From an uncultured Pelagibacteraceae bacterium (lineage in GTDB: Bacteria; Pseudomonadota; Alphaproteobacteria; Pelagibacterales; Pelagibacteraceae), in assembly GCA_902561155.1 (NCBI GenBank), contig CACEOY010000001.1, positions 62,001 through 126,000 on the forward strand: a stretch of 64,000 nucleotides of DNA, in the 5' to 3' direction. A program made the translations under genes and the position numbers. The notes beneath the pieces were generated by a model, which did no database searches, was not told the origin of the DNA, and was given only the letters and a program-made list of their open reading frames with translations. Below, piece by piece: positions 9,144 through 18,813 of the stretch (position 1 is its first letter; each line of letters opens with the position of its first letter).

Positions 9144-10401
9144 GAAAAATAAAATAGCCTTAGTAGATTGTAATTCATTTTACGTATCCTGTGAGAGACT
9201 TTTTAATCCTAAGATACAAAAAAAAGCTGTAGTGGTTTTATCAAACAATGATGGATGTGTAATATCTAGATCAAGAGAAGCAAAAGATTTAGGTATTAAA
9301 ATGGGGGAGCCCTACTTCAAAGTAAAAGACTTAGTAAAAAGAAATAAAGTTGAAGTATATTCTTCAAACTACGCACTATATGGAGATATATCGAGAAGGG
9401 TTATGAAAGTATTAAAAACTTTTTCACCAAAAGTAGAAATTTATTCAATCGATGAAGCTTTCATTGATTTATCTTTTATAGATGAAAAAGGAGTTGAGGA
9501 TTATGGAAGAGAGATAAGATCAAGAGTTCTTAAGTGGACAGGTATACCAACAAGCGTAGGTATAGCCAGCACAAAAACATTAAGCAAAGTAGCCAATCAT
9601 ATAGCGAAAAAAGAAAAAGCAGGTGTAATTTATTTAAATACAAATATTGATGAAAAGTTAAAAAAATTTCCAATTGAAGATGTTTGGGGGGTAGGTAAAC
9701 AGCTATCTAAGTTTTACCATAAGAACAATATAAGCAACGCTTATGATTTAAAAAATGTTTCAAACACGTGGGTAAAAAAAGGAACAAACGTTTTAGGTGC
9801 GAAAACAGCGATGGAACTAAGAGGAATACCTTGTATTGACTTACAAATAGATCAAGAGAAAAGGAAAAATTGTTGTGTCTCAAGATCATTTGGTAGAAAA
9901 GTAAAAGATTTAAATGAATTAGAGGAATCAGTTATTACACATTGCTTGAATGCAGCAGAAAAAATTAGAGCTGATGATCAAATAGCAAAAACAATAACAG
10001 TATTTATCAGAACAAGTCCATTTGATAAAAATAGAAGATACTACTCTAATTCAAAAACAATAGATTTAGCAATTCCTACTAGTAATAGCATAGAATTGAT
10101 AAAAAATGCTGTTAAAGCACTAACCGATATATACAAATACGGTTATGCTTATCAAAAAGCTGGAATAATTTTATCAGGATTGAAAGATGCAAATCAAAAT
10201 GATCAGAATCTTTTAACTCCACTTCTTGAAAACAAATCTAAGAAATTAATGAAAGCTATAGATTATACTAATACAAAATACGGACGATACGCAATCAGTA
10301 TAGCTCAAGCAGGACTAAGCAAAGGTTGGAAAATGAGAAGAGAACATTCATCTAAAATAGATACTGCTTCATTTGACTCTTTGCCTAAAATAGTAGTATA
10401 A
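9118..10401 (+). CDS. umuC: DNA polymerase V catalytic subunit (Y-family translesion polymerase)
   Basis: UmuC copies past DNA lesions at the price of errors. The 427-residue protein has the Y-family polymerase motifs: VDCNSFYVSCERLFNP at the N-terminus (first catalytic Asp, steric-gate Tyr region), SIDEAFIDLS (catalytic Asp-Glu) near residue 105, and PTSVGIASTKTLSKVANHIAKK. A little-finger domain follows, and the C-terminal DUF4113-like tail (MKAIDYTNTKYGRYAISIAQAG) is typical of UmuC rather than DinB. It overlaps umuD, so the two are translationally linked. The promoter for thiV lies inside its last codons. Confidence 0.95.
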   Translation: MSSIKYTTKKNKIALVDCNSFYVSCERLFNPKIQKKAVVVLSNNDGCVISRSREAKDLGIKMGEPYFKVKDLVKRNKVEVYSSNYALYGDISRRVMKVLKTFSPKVEIYSIDEAFIDLSFIDEKGVEDYGREIRSRVLKWTGIPTSVGIASTKTLSKVANHIAKKEKAGVIYLNTNIDEKLKKFPIEDVWGVGKQLSKFYHKNNISNAYDLKNVSNTWVKKGTNVLGAKTAMELRGIPCIDLQIDQEKRKNCCVSRSFGRKVKDLNELEESVITHCLNAAEKIRADDQIAKTITVFIRTSPFDKNRRYYSNSKTIDLAIPTSNSIELIKNAVKALTDIYKYGYAYQKAGIILSGLKDANQNDQNLLTPLLENKSKKLMKAIDYTNTKYGRYAISIAQAGLSKGWKMRREHSSKIDTASFDSLPKIVV

Positions 10402-10402
10402 A
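10373..10402 (+). promoter_or_regulatory. Sigma70-type promoter for the TPP riboswitch/thiV transcript, inside umuC
   Basis: TTGACT at 10373-10378 and TATAAA at 10397-10402 are separated by 18 bp. The -10 box spans the umuC stop codon. Transcription would start near 10409, at the first bases of the riboswitch aptamer, so thiV need not depend on SOS transcription of umuDC. Confidence 0.6.
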
Positions 10403-10406
10403 AAAA

Positions 10407-10469
10407 TACGGGGTGTCAGAAAGACTGAGATTATACCCGACGAACCTGACCGGTAATTCAGTAAGGGAG
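10407..10469 (+). ncRNA. TPP riboswitch (THI element), minimal form
   Basis: The conserved aptamer blocks are present in order: GGGGTGTC (10410-10417), CTGAGATTATACCC (10425-10438), GAACCTGA (10442-10449) and GTAAGGGAG (10461-10469). The P3 arm is reduced to GTC-loop-GAC and the P4/P5 arm pairs CTGA with TCAG, so this is a very compact version. The final AGGGAG also serves as the thiV Shine-Dalgarno sequence 3-8 bases before the ATG. TPP binding would therefore be expected to hide the ribosome site, giving translational repression. This agrees with the transporter call for the gene that follows. Confidence 0.92.
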
Positions 10470-10471
10470 CT

Positions 10472-11923
10472 ATGGATAAAATACTTTTATCGCAACAAAC
10501 AACAACAGCTATCACAATATTAATTGGCCTATTCTTTATTTGGCTGGGTTACTTAAATAATAAAAAAATATTAAATAATAAAAATTATATTGTTGGTGAT
10601 AGGGATGAAAATACATTTTCATTAACTTCGAGCCTAACAGCATCAGCACTGGGAGCTTGGATTTTATTTGGTCCTCCTTCTGCAGCAACTTGGGGGGGGA
10701 TAGGTGCCGTAATCGGTTATGCATTAGGTACGGCCGCGCCCATGTTATTTCTTTACAATTTTGGCCCTAAAATCCGAAGAGAATTTCCAAATGGTTTAAC
10801 ACTAACTGAATTTATACAAAAAAGATTTGGTCAAACTATATTGAAATTATGTTTATTCTTAATACTATTTTACTTGATAATTTTTTTAATTGCTGAAGTG
10901 ACGGCTATAGCATTTTTATTAAATTATATTTCAAAGATTCCATTATGGGTTACCGCAAGTTTAACCTTAATCATTTGTTTACTTTATATATTAAGAGGGG
11001 GTTTTAAACTTTCAATTATTACTGACAAATATCAGTTTATTTTTATAATGTGCATTATTTTATTTTCATTAATTTTAGTTTTTAATAACTTAAATCTAAC
11101 TAGTTATGAAACAATAAAAATAAATTCACCGCAATTAATTAGCAAAGATTATTTACCCAATTACACAGCTGGTTTAACTTTTTTCATAGCGGTGGCTTGT
11201 ACTAATTTATTTCATCAAGGGAATTGGCAAAGAGTTTTTTCAGCAAAAAATAATTCAATTTTAAAAAAAAGTTTAATTAATTCATCTATTATAATTTTTA
11301 TAATAGTTTTTTGGATGGGATATTCAGGTTTAATATCTTTTTCATTAAATTCAAAAGTAACTCCAGATCTTGCTTTCTTTGATTTAATTTTAGATGAAAA
11401 AAAATCTCTTATAGTTGTGTCAGTATTAATTTTAGCATTATCATTAACATTAAGTACCATTGACACATTAATAAATGCTATTTCAAGTTTGCTAATCGTA
11501 AATGGTAGTCAAATAAACAAAATACTAAAAGGAAGAAAAATTAAAAAAAAAACAAATTTTATTATTTTATTGATATGCTTTATAGTTTTTATTTTTGCAT
11601 CAAGAGGATATAGTATATTATACTTATTTTTACTGGCTGATCTTCTTTGCTGTGCTGCTGTTGTTACAATTTTTTATGGTTTTTTTAACAAAAATATTAA
11701 TCCTAAACTTGCAGCATATTCAATAATTCTTGGTTTGATTTTTGGTCTGTTGTTTTTTCCAAGTCAAAATTTTGAGACAAGTATTTTAGTGGGAAATTTG
11801 ATATCTGTTGATAATTTCTCAATTTTTATTAGAACAAATCTACTTTTTATATCTTTTCTTATATCTCTATTTGCTCCTCTTATAATAATTTTGTTTCACT
11901 CTTTACGCAATTCGTTAAGGTAA
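10472..11923 (+). CDS. thiV: Sodium:solute symporter, probable thiamin-precursor (HMP) transporter ThiV
   Basis: A 483-residue protein with about 13 membrane segments and the SSF-family core (GDRDENTFSLTSSLTASALGAW, then FPNGLTLTEFIQKRFG). A TPP riboswitch ends 3 bases before its ATG, which points to thiamin-related uptake. In SAR11 a symporter in this position, named ThiV, was proposed to import the pyrimidine precursor HMP because these cells cannot make it; that is published inference from genetics of growth requirements rather than transport assays, as far as I recall. Its 3' end overlaps the convergent rarD by 28 bp. Confidence 0.88.
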   Translation: MDKILLSQQTTTAITILIGLFFIWLGYLNNKKILNNKNYIVGDRDENTFSLTSSLTASALGAWILFGPPSAATWGGIGAVIGYALGTAAPMLFLYNFGPKIRREFPNGLTLTEFIQKRFGQTILKLCLFLILFYLIIFLIAEVTAIAFLLNYISKIPLWVTASLTLIICLLYILRGGFKLSIITDKYQFIFIMCIILFSLILVFNNLNLTSYETIKINSPQLISKDYLPNYTAGLTFFIAVACTNLFHQGNWQRVFSAKNNSILKKSLINSSIIIFIIVFWMGYSGLISFSLNSKVTPDLAFFDLILDEKKSLIVVSVLILALSLTLSTIDTLINAISSLLIVNGSQINKILKGRKIKKKTNFIILLICFIVFIFASRGYSILYLFLLADLLCCAAVVTIFYGFFNKNINPKLAAYSIILGLIFGLLFFPSQNFETSILVGNLISVDNFSIFIRTNLLFISFLISLFAPLIIILFHSLRNSLR

Positions 11924-12768
11924 ATTATTACTGCTATCCATATAAATAAAAAACTTATTAATTTTTCTATTTCAAGTGGTTGACCCAGATAAAATATACT
12001 TAAAAAAAATTGAGCCGTTGGTGTCAAAAAAAATATCATGCTCGCAGGTCCTATTCCTATTAATTCAAATCCTTTAATATACATGAAGAGAGGAACGAGT
12101 GTCATAAATCCAGCAAAAAACAAATAAAAAGATAACGTAGGATTATCAAATCCAAAAACATTTGTATTATTGAAAACAAGAGAGCTAAATAAAATTAATG
12201 CTATTGGGGATATCAACAAAGTTTCAAAAAATAATCCTATATCTGATGAAATATTTATTTTTTTTCTTATTAATGTATAAAAACTAAATGTAATAGCAAC
12301 TGTTAAACCAATCCATGGAATACTCTTAAATTCAATTAGTAAATAAATTATTGATAAAAAGACAAGCAATATAGCGATTGATTTATTTCTATTTATTTTT
12401 TCTTTTAAAAATATTCTACCCAAAAAAACACTTAATATAGGAAAAATGTAATAACCAAGTGATGCATCTAGCATATTGTTTACTGAGATGGAATAAAGCC
12501 ATGTAAACCAATTTATAGAAACTAAAACCCCAGTGAGAAATAATAAACCCAAAGTACTTGGAGATTTAGATACTTTTTTAAATTCTGACCATTTTCCAAA
12601 ATAAAAGGTTGTAAAAACTAAAAGCAATGTAGTCCAAATAGTACGATGTATTGTCAATTCAAGAGGTGATGCAAAAGACACAAATTTAAAATAAATTACA
12701 CCTATGATACCCCACCAAAGAGAGGCACCAGCTGTAAACAAAGATCCTTCAAATAATTTTTTTTTCAT
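11896..12768 (-). CDS. rarD: RarD-type EamA/DMT-superfamily transporter
   Basis: The 290-residue protein has ten predicted membrane segments arranged as two EamA repeats. The opening (FTAGASLWWGIIGVIYFKF, then ELTIHRTIWTTLLL) and the NWFTWLYSISVNNMLDASLGYYIFP stretch, shown here in parts, are characteristic of RarD, described as a chloramphenicol-resistance permease in Pseudomonas but of unknown physiological substrate. It is convergent with thiV (28 bp overlap) and its start lies about 70 bp from tRNA-Ser on the opposite strand. Confidence 0.87.
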   Translation of the reverse strand: MKKKLFEGSLFTAGASLWWGIIGVIYFKFVSFASPLELTIHRTIWTTLLLVFTTFYFGKWSEFKKVSKSPSTLGLLFLTGVLVSINWFTWLYSISVNNMLDASLGYYIFPILSVFLGRIFLKEKINRNKSIAILLVFLSIIYLLIEFKSIPWIGLTVAITFSFYTLIRKKINISSDIGLFFETLLISPIALILFSSLVFNNTNVFGFDNPTLSFYLFFAGFMTLVPLFMYIKGFELIGIGPASMIFFLTPTAQFFLSIFYLGQPLEIEKLISFLFIWIAVIIYLNELRKE

Positions 12769-12780
12769 TTCACCATTTTT

Positions 12781-12809
12781 TTGATTGATTTATATGGTAA
12801 TAATTTAAT
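12781..12809 (+). promoter_or_regulatory. Possible promoter of tRNA-Ser(GCU)
   Basis: TTGATT at 12781-12786 and TTTAAT at 12804-12809 are 17 bp apart, placing a start near 12816, about 22 nt before the tRNA. The region between rarD (minus strand) and the tRNA must hold the promoter, but the AT richness makes chance matches likely. Confidence 0.45.
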
Positions 12810-12837
12810 AATTAGAACTAAATAACACTGGAAATAT

Positions 12838-12929
12838 GGAAGAGTGGGTGAGCGGTTGAAACCAGTTGGTTGCTAACTAACCGTACGAGTAACATCGTAC
12901 CGAGAGTTCGAATCTCTCCTCTTCCGCCA
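12838..12929 (+). tRNA. tRNA-Ser (anticodon GCU)
   Basis: A complete class II tRNA of 92 nt including an encoded CCA. The acceptor stem pairs GGAAGAG (12838-12844) with CTCTTCC, followed by discriminator G and CCA (12927-12929). The anticodon stem GTTGG/CTAAC closes the loop TTGCTAA with anticodon GCT at 12872-12874, reading AGC/AGU serine codons. The long variable arm (CGTACGAG...ATCGTAC) and the GAGAGTTCGAATCTCTC T-arm are clear. It ends one base before the convergent slt stop codon. Confidence 0.97.
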
Positions 12930-12930
12930 G

Positions 12931-15183
12931 TTATTTAAAAAATTCCTCAATTTTAACTGGTTCCTTATTAATCATGTATTTATATACATTAACGTTTTCT
13001 AAAACTCTTTGAACATAATTTCTAGTTTCTTTAAACCTTATTAATTCAATCCAGTCTATATAACTCAATTGATTTTTAGTTGGATCACCATTAACTCTTC
13101 TCCAAGTTTTTACCCTATTAGGGCCCGCGTTGTAGGCTGCTATTGCGAATGGATAAACTCCGTTATAATCATTTAATAATCCTTCAAAATAATAAGACCC
13201 TAATTTTATATTATAAATAGGATCATCTGTTAAACCACTAATGCTATAAGGCAACTTTGCTTGTTTTGCTACAATCTTGGCGGTGTATTTCATTAATTGC
13301 ATCATACCTCTAGCACCAGCATAACTATTTGCTTTACTATCAAATTCACTTTCTTGTCTTATTATAGCGTGTATCATTTCACTTGGTGGCATAGGTTTAT
13401 TGTTAATTTCTCTTGGTGTTGAAATAATCGGATAATTATATTTTAAATAAAATCTTTTTTCATACGAAGCTTTTTTAGAAATCTGAATAGCAAAATCGTA
13501 TCTCTCTATCTCAGTAGATAATTTTGCTGCTAATACCTCGCTACCTTGCTCAATATTTAAACTTGCTAGATGTTTAAGTACATCTTTTGAATACTTCGTG
13601 TGATCAAGTTCTTTAAGAATTTTTATAATTCTTACAAGTCTATTTTTTGAGAATTCTTTCTCATAATCTTTGGAATATGAAGAATCTTCTTTTAAAGTAA
13701 ATTCTCCTCCATAATTAATCTCTTTGAAACTTAGTTGTCCATAATATGTTGTTAAAAATTTTGAACCAACTTTAAAATATTCCTCAGCCTTTTTGGTATT
13801 ACCGGTTTCTTGATATGACTTTCCTAACCAGTAAGCACCTCTTGCCATACTAATAGGATAACTTACATTATCATAAAAATTTAAAAAATGGTTTATAGCG
13901 TATTCTTGTGATTTAAGAAATGAATGAGCAATCCAACCCGCTAACCATTCAGCCTCTGCAAATTCTGGCCCAGAGGAAAGAGAATGCTCGCTAGCAACTT
14001 TGTAAGCAGTTTTATACCTTTTTTTATAAATTAAACTTCTTACTATACTTTCTCTTTGTTTCCACCACAGGTCAGCTCTTACAAGCTCTTCTTCAGATCT
14101 ATTTGAATTATCGTAAAGTATTTGAAGAGAAGACTCTAATCTTCCTCTTCTGTTTCTCCATTTTAATCTATCGTATTCAAGTCCAATATCTTTTTTAAAT
14201 CTATCAGGAACTTTTGCAATAGCATTATCAACTCCATAAGAATTACTCATTAATATTTGTCTGGCGTTATATAGTGCTTTAAAATCCGAAGGCAAATAGA
14301 CAAGCATTCTCTTTAGGTCCCAATACTTTCTATTCCAGGCCAAATAATCTGCTCTTTTTATATGATCTTCACTATCTAATACTGATCTGAATTTTTTTCG
14401 ATAAAATCTTAATTGACTTTTACTCAAATCTGCATTTATCCAACCTTCCTTTATTAATTCTCTAGAATTATTTATATCTTTAAGATCAAAGTATGCTTCA
14501 CCTAATTTTAATTTTCCCGTACCACTAACAGGTGGAAAATCATCAAACCATCTAATTATATTTTTTGGGGATGAATTTTTGAGATAAATCTTTTGTTCAG
14601 CCAAGTATTGTAATCTTCCTATTCTCGGAAAATCTAAATTATTTTTTATAAAATTTTCATATGTTGAAAAAGTTGCATTATTTGAACTTTTCATCAAATA
14701 AAGCCACTGAACAAACAATTTAAAATCTTTATCTTTTATTTTTTCAGAAGTTTTGTATCCAGTAATAACTTTTCCTGATTTTATTTGACTAAATGCTATT
14801 TTTGCCCTTTCAAAATCTTTTTGACTTAAAAACTTTGATTTTTTAACTGAAGCAGTTGTTTTTCTAATTGTTTTTGGCTTTTTTCGAGGCAATACGAAAG
14901 CATCAGAAGTAATTTTTTTTTCAACTTTCTTTACTATTTTTTCTTCTGTTTTTACTTTTATTTTGACCTTCTCTTTAACCTCCTCCTTTTTTTGATTAGT
15001 TTCTGTTTTAATAATTGGTTTTGATTGTGGTAATAAGTCTTTACTTAGTGCTCTAGGTTTTTCAATTTTTTTAAAAACTGAAGGTTTGTCTTTAGGTAAT
15101 ATGAAATTATCATCTGCTAAACTGATGTGATTTGTATCAATTAAAAGCAATAAAATAGCTAGACTAATTAATCGAATAAGCAT
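12931..15183 (-). CDS. slt: Soluble-type lytic murein transglycosylase
   Basis: Slt-type enzymes cleave the MurNAc-GlcNAc bond of peptidoglycan with formation of a 1,6-anhydro end, in the periplasm. The 750-residue protein has a signal peptide (about residues 1-23), a Lys/Pro-rich linker with three PKxKP-like repeats (residues 25-110), a long superhelical TPR-like region, and a C-terminal SLT domain. The domain contains IIRQESEFDSKANSYAGARG (catalytic Glu of the RQES motif), MQLM, and AIAAYNAGPNRVKTW. It starts only 33 bp from the divergent dapA and ends one base from tRNA-Ser. Confidence 0.92.
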   Translation of the reverse strand: MLIRLISLAILLLLIDTNHISLADDNFILPKDKPSVFKKIEKPRALSKDLLPQSKPIIKTETNQKKEEVKEKVKIKVKTEEKIVKKVEKKITSDAFVLPRKKPKTIRKTTASVKKSKFLSQKDFERAKIAFSQIKSGKVITGYKTSEKIKDKDFKLFVQWLYLMKSSNNATFSTYENFIKNNLDFPRIGRLQYLAEQKIYLKNSSPKNIIRWFDDFPPVSGTGKLKLGEAYFDLKDINNSRELIKEGWINADLSKSQLRFYRKKFRSVLDSEDHIKRADYLAWNRKYWDLKRMLVYLPSDFKALYNARQILMSNSYGVDNAIAKVPDRFKKDIGLEYDRLKWRNRRGRLESSLQILYDNSNRSEEELVRADLWWKQRESIVRSLIYKKRYKTAYKVASEHSLSSGPEFAEAEWLAGWIAHSFLKSQEYAINHFLNFYDNVSYPISMARGAYWLGKSYQETGNTKKAEEYFKVGSKFLTTYYGQLSFKEINYGGEFTLKEDSSYSKDYEKEFSKNRLVRIIKILKELDHTKYSKDVLKHLASLNIEQGSEVLAAKLSTEIERYDFAIQISKKASYEKRFYLKYNYPIISTPREINNKPMPPSEMIHAIIRQESEFDSKANSYAGARGMMQLMKYTAKIVAKQAKLPYSISGLTDDPIYNIKLGSYYFEGLLNDYNGVYPFAIAAYNAGPNRVKTWRRVNGDPTKNQLSYIDWIELIRFKETRNYVQRVLENVNVYKYMINKEPVKIEEFFK

Positions 15184-15216
15184 AAAAATAGATAATAATT
15201 AATCTTATATTGATTT

Positions 15217-16089
15217 ATGTTCAAAGGTTCAATCGTAGCGTTAATAACACCGTTTAAAAATAATAAATTAGACGAAGCCAATTATAGTGAAATATTACAC
15301 CATCATCTTAAAAACGGCACTAATGGCGTTGTACCGGCTGGTACAACTGGCGAGTCTCCAACTTTATCTCATATTGAACATAAAAAAGTAATTGAGGTAG
15401 CAATTAAAGAATGCAAAGGGAAAATTCCAGTTATAGCTGGAACTGGTTCCAATTCTACTTCAGAAGCGATAGAGCTTTCGAAATACGCAGAAAATGCTGG
15501 CGCAGATGGCCTACTTATTGTAACGCCATATTATAATAAACCAACTCAAGAAGGACTATACCAACATTATAAATCAATTAATGATAGCGTTGGTATTCCA
15601 ATTATCATTTACAATATACCTTCGAGATCTGTTATTGATATGACAGTAGACACAATGGCAAGATTATATGAGTTAAAAAATATTAAAGGTGTAAAAGATG
15701 CTACAGGTGATTTAAACAGGGTATCTATGCAGCTTAACAAAATGGGAAAAGAGTTTATTCAATTGACTGGAGAGGATGATAATGCGCTCGAATTCAATAA
15801 AAGGGGGGGCGTTGGTTGCATAAGTGTTACCGCTAACGTTGCAACAAAACTTTGCGCCGATTTTCATAAAGCTTCCTTGTCAAAAGACAATGAAACCGCA
15901 CAATCAATTAATAATCTTTTATCCCCATTACACAAAGCACTCTTCATTGAAAGTAATCCTTCACCAGTAAAATTCGCCGCATCTCTTTTAAAACTTTCTC
16001 CGGCAGAAGTAAGACTGCCATTAGTACAAGTAACTGAAAAAACAAAAAAAGAAGTAGAAAAAGCACTTAAATTTGCAAAACTACTCTAA
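15217..16089 (+). CDS. dapA: 4-Hydroxy-tetrahydrodipicolinate synthase
   Basis: DapA condenses pyruvate with aspartate semialdehyde in lysine and diaminopimelate synthesis. All key residues are visible: the GTTGESPTL motif (Thr43, Thr44), Tyr132 in IYNIPSRS, and the Schiff-base Lys160 in GVKDATGD. Length (290) is standard. It heads a run of ten plus-strand genes in which nearly every stop overlaps the next start; here the stop shares its last base with the smpB ATG. The divergent slt promoter must share the 33-bp gap before it. Confidence 0.97.
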   Translation: MFKGSIVALITPFKNNKLDEANYSEILHHHLKNGTNGVVPAGTTGESPTLSHIEHKKVIEVAIKECKGKIPVIAGTGSNSTSEAIELSKYAENAGADGLLIVTPYYNKPTQEGLYQHYKSINDSVGIPIIIYNIPSRSVIDMTVDTMARLYELKNIKGVKDATGDLNRVSMQLNKMGKEFIQLTGEDDNALEFNKRGGVGCISVTANVATKLCADFHKASLSKDNETAQSINNLLSPLHKALFIESNPSPVKFAASLLKLSPAEVRLPLVQVTEKTKKEVEKALKFAKLL

Positions 16090-16559
16090 TGAAATCTAAA
16101 AATGTTTCCCAAAAAATAATTTGCTTAAACCGCAAAGCAAGTTTTAATTACTATTTTAAAGAATTATATGAAGCTGGAATAGTATTAAAAGGATCTGAAG
16201 TTAAATCATTACGAATAGGCAAAGGAAGTATAGCCGACTCTTACGCAGCAGACATAGGAGGTGAAATATTTTTAATTAATTCACATATTCCATTGTATAA
16301 GCAATCCTCATACAATAATCATGACCCAAAAAGAGAGAGAAAATTACTACTTTCAAAAAAACAAATTAATACTCTTATTGGTAGAATTAATCAGGAAGGA
16401 ATGACTATTATACCAACAAAAATGTATTTTTATAAAGGAAAAGCAAAAATTCAAGTAGCTGTAGGTAAAGGAAAAAAATTATATGATAAAAGATTAGTTA
16501 AGAAAAAAAGAGATTGGCAGAGAGAAAAAGCAAAAATTTTTAGTAGAAAAAACAAATGA
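16089..16559 (+). CDS. smpB: SsrA-binding protein (trans-translation)
   Basis: SmpB binds tmRNA and brings it to stalled ribosomes. The 156-residue protein has the OB-fold motifs [20 protein letters not shown] and [19 protein letters not shown], and ends in the basic tail ([20 protein letters not shown]) that enters the mRNA channel. The gene starts in the dapA stop and its stop overlaps folK by 4 bp. The tmRNA gene itself is not in this window. Confidence 0.96.
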   Translation: MKSKNVSQKIICLNRKASFNYYFKELYEAGIVLKGSEVKSLRIGKGSIADSYAADIGGEIFLINSHIPLYKQSSYNNHDPKRERKLLLSKKQINTLIGRINQEGMTIIPTKMYFYKGKAKIQVAVGKGKKLYDKRLVKKKRDWQREKAKIFSRKNK

Positions 16560-17068
16560 TATATTTAAATATAGGGGCAAATCTTCCGTTAGAGGATGGA
16601 GGTAGAGAATCCAATATATTAAAAGCAATAAACCACTTAAAGAAATTAAATTTAAATTTAATTAAAATATCGAGTTTTTATGAAACTCCATCGTACCCAA
16701 ATAATTCAGATCCAAAATTTATAAATCTATGTGTTAAATTTGAAAGCAACCTTAAAGCTATAGAATTGCTCAATGAAATAAAAGAAATTGAAAAAAAACT
16801 TGGAAGAACTCGGACTAAAAAGAATGAGCCCAGAACATGCGATATAGATATAATCGATTTTAACGGTAAAATTATTAAAAACGACGAACTAGAAACACCA
16901 CACCCAAGACTACATTTAAGAAATTTTGTAATTTACCCCTTAAAAGAGATTGAACCTAATTGGCTTCATCCAATATATAATAAAAATATAGATAGTTTTT
17001 TTAAAGAATTAGATAAAAATTCCCATAATGAGATTACAAGACTTATTAAAAGTGATATATTGAACTAA
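16556..17068 (+). CDS. folK: HPPK: hydroxymethyl-dihydropterin pyrophosphokinase
   Basis: FolK transfers pyrophosphate from ATP to 6-hydroxymethyl-7,8-dihydropterin in folate synthesis. The 170-residue protein opens with IYLNIGANL (family: YIALGSNLG) and carries [19 protein letters not shown] and the metal/ATP signature [17 protein letters not shown], in which the two Asp of DID bind magnesium. [17 protein letters not shown] is the usual continuation. It overlaps smpB by 4 bp and its stop shares a base with rsh. Confidence 0.93.
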   Translation: MIYLNIGANLPLEDGGRESNILKAINHLKKLNLNLIKISSFYETPSYPNNSDPKFINLCVKFESNLKAIELLNEIKEIEKKLGRTRTKKNEPRTCDIDIIDFNGKIIKNDELETPHPRLHLRNFVIYPLKEIEPNWLHPIYNKNIDSFFKELDKNSHNEITRLIKSDILN

Positions 17069-18813
17069 TGATTAATCACAATGAATTAATAAATGAAATT
17101 AAGTCTTATAATAAATTTCTTAATCATGACTCACTAAATAAGGCATTTAAATTTGCAATTGATGCTCATAAAAACCAAAAAAGGGATGAAGGCGTTCCAT
17201 ACATTATTCACCCAGTGGCTGTAGCAAAAATTCTCACGGATTTGAAACTTGATAGTGCAACTATTACTACTGGATTGTTACATGACACAATTGAAGATAC
17301 TAAGGTAACTTATGAAACAGTTAAAAAAGAATTTGGTGAAGAGGTTGCAAATTTAGTTGATGGAGTTACTAAAATCTCTGCTCTTGAAGATAAAGCTTCA
17401 AGCGACTCTAAAGCTGAAAATTTTAGAAAGTTAATTTTAGCAACTTCTAAAGATATCCGTGTTTTATTAGTAAAATTAGCAGACAGACTACATAACATGA
17501 GAACTATCAAATTTGTTAAAGGTAAAGAAAAAATGGTGCGAAAAGCTAAAGAGACCATGGAAATTTATGCACCTTTAGCAGATAGAATGGGAATGAATAG
17601 GATTCGAGATGAGTTGGAAGATTTATCTTTTGAAATTTTAAACAAGAAAGCAAGGGATTTGATACAAGAGAGACTTAAATTTATTAAAAACAATAGAGAT
17701 GATAATTTTAAAATAATTTCAGTAGACTTAATAAATCTACTTAAAGAAAATGGAGTCACGGCTAAAATAGCAGGTAGGGAAAAAACCCCTTTTTCAATTT
17801 GGCGTAAGATGCAAAACAAAAAAATATCTTTAGAGCAATTGACTGACATTGTAGGTTTTAGAATTTTATTAAATTCTGTTGAGGATTGTTATAAAACTCT
17901 TGGTATTTTACATTCCAAATACTCTGCAATTCCAGGAAAATTTAAAGATTATATTTCTACACCTAAAATCAATAAGTATAAATCTATCCATACTGCTTTA
18001 ATAGGTCCATATAAGCAAAGAATTGAAGTACAAATAAGAACTTATGAAATGCATGAGTTCGCTGAAAGAGGTATCGCATCTCATTGGAAATATAAATCTT
18101 CAGAAAAATTTTCAGAACTTTCTTGGAAAGAATATGATTGGCTAAGAGATTTAGTTGAAATTATTGAAACAGGAAATAGTCCTGAGCATTATTATGAATT
18201 TACAAAATTACAAATGTTTCAAGATAACGTTTTTTGTTTTACACCAAAAGGAGCAGTAATTAAATTACCTAAAAATGGTACCCCAATAGACTTTGCTTAT
18301 GCTGTTCACACTAAAGTTGGCGATACAGCTATAGGATGTGAAATTAATGGAAAAGAAATGCCAGTCCAAACGATACTTAAAAATGGAGATATGGTTAAAA
18401 TTCTTACATCTTCGAATGTTTCACCTTCTCTACATTGGCTGTCATCTTCAAAAACTGGAAAGGCACGTGCTTCAATAAGAAGATATTGGCAAGGTAGGAG
18501 CAATAAACAGCAGGACGAGGAAAAAGTTTACAATACATCTTTAATAATTGACTTGCCCCACAATCCTGGTGTTTTAGGTGAAATAAGCACTTTAATTGGT
18601 CTCAACAAAAGCAATATTGTGAATATTGAACTTTTAAAAAGAAAAGCAGATTATTTACAATTTTCTTTCGATATTCAGATTAAAGATTTGAAAAATTTTA
18701 CAAACTTGATAAGTCAGATTAAGCAAAAAGATTATAAATTTAAAATAGTTAGACATAAAAATAAAAAAAATGCTTTCTTACAAAGAATCTTTGAAAATTT
18801 TAAAAGAAGCTAA
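17068..18813 (+). CDS. RelA/SpoT-type (p)ppGpp synthetase/hydrolase, shortened
   Basis: This Rsh protein controls the alarmone (p)ppGpp. The hydrolase domain (residues about 25-180) has the HD motif LLHDTIED (His72-Asp73) and APLADRMGMNRI. The synthetase domain (about 235-350) has RFKDYISTPK, NKYKSIHTAL and VEQIRT-like EVQIRT, so both activities look possible. A TGS domain follows (FCFTPKGAVIKLPKNGTPIDFAYAVH, read in parts), then WLSSSKTGKARASIRRYW, and the chain goes almost straight to a C-terminal ACT domain (LPHNPGVLGEISTLIG). At 581 residues it is well below the usual 700 or more; the helical and zinc-finger/conserved-cysteine segments normally between TGS and ACT are missing. It overlaps pyrE by 44 bp. 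Confidence 0.93.
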   Translation: MINHNELINEIKSYNKFLNHDSLNKAFKFAIDAHKNQKRDEGVPYIIHPVAVAKILTDLKLDSATITTGLLHDTIEDTKVTYETVKKEFGEEVANLVDGVTKISALEDKASSDSKAENFRKLILATSKDIRVLLVKLADRLHNMRTIKFVKGKEKMVRKAKETMEIYAPLADRMGMNRIRDELEDLSFEILNKKARDLIQERLKFIKNNRDDNFKIISVDLINLLKENGVTAKIAGREKTPFSIWRKMQNKKISLEQLTDIVGFRILLNSVEDCYKTLGILHSKYSAIPGKFKDYISTPKINKYKSIHTALIGPYKQRIEVQIRTYEMHEFAERGIASHWKYKSSEKFSELSWKEYDWLRDLVEIIETGNSPEHYYEFTKLQMFQDNVFCFTPKGAVIKLPKNGTPIDFAYAVHTKVGDTAIGCEINGKEMPVQTILKNGDMVKILTSSNVSPSLHWLSSSKTGKARASIRRYWQGRSNKQQDEEKVYNTSLIIDLPHNPGVLGEISTLIGLNKSNIVNIELLKRKADYLQFSFDIQIKDLKNFTNLISQIKQKDYKFKIVRHKNKKNAFLQRIFENFKRS

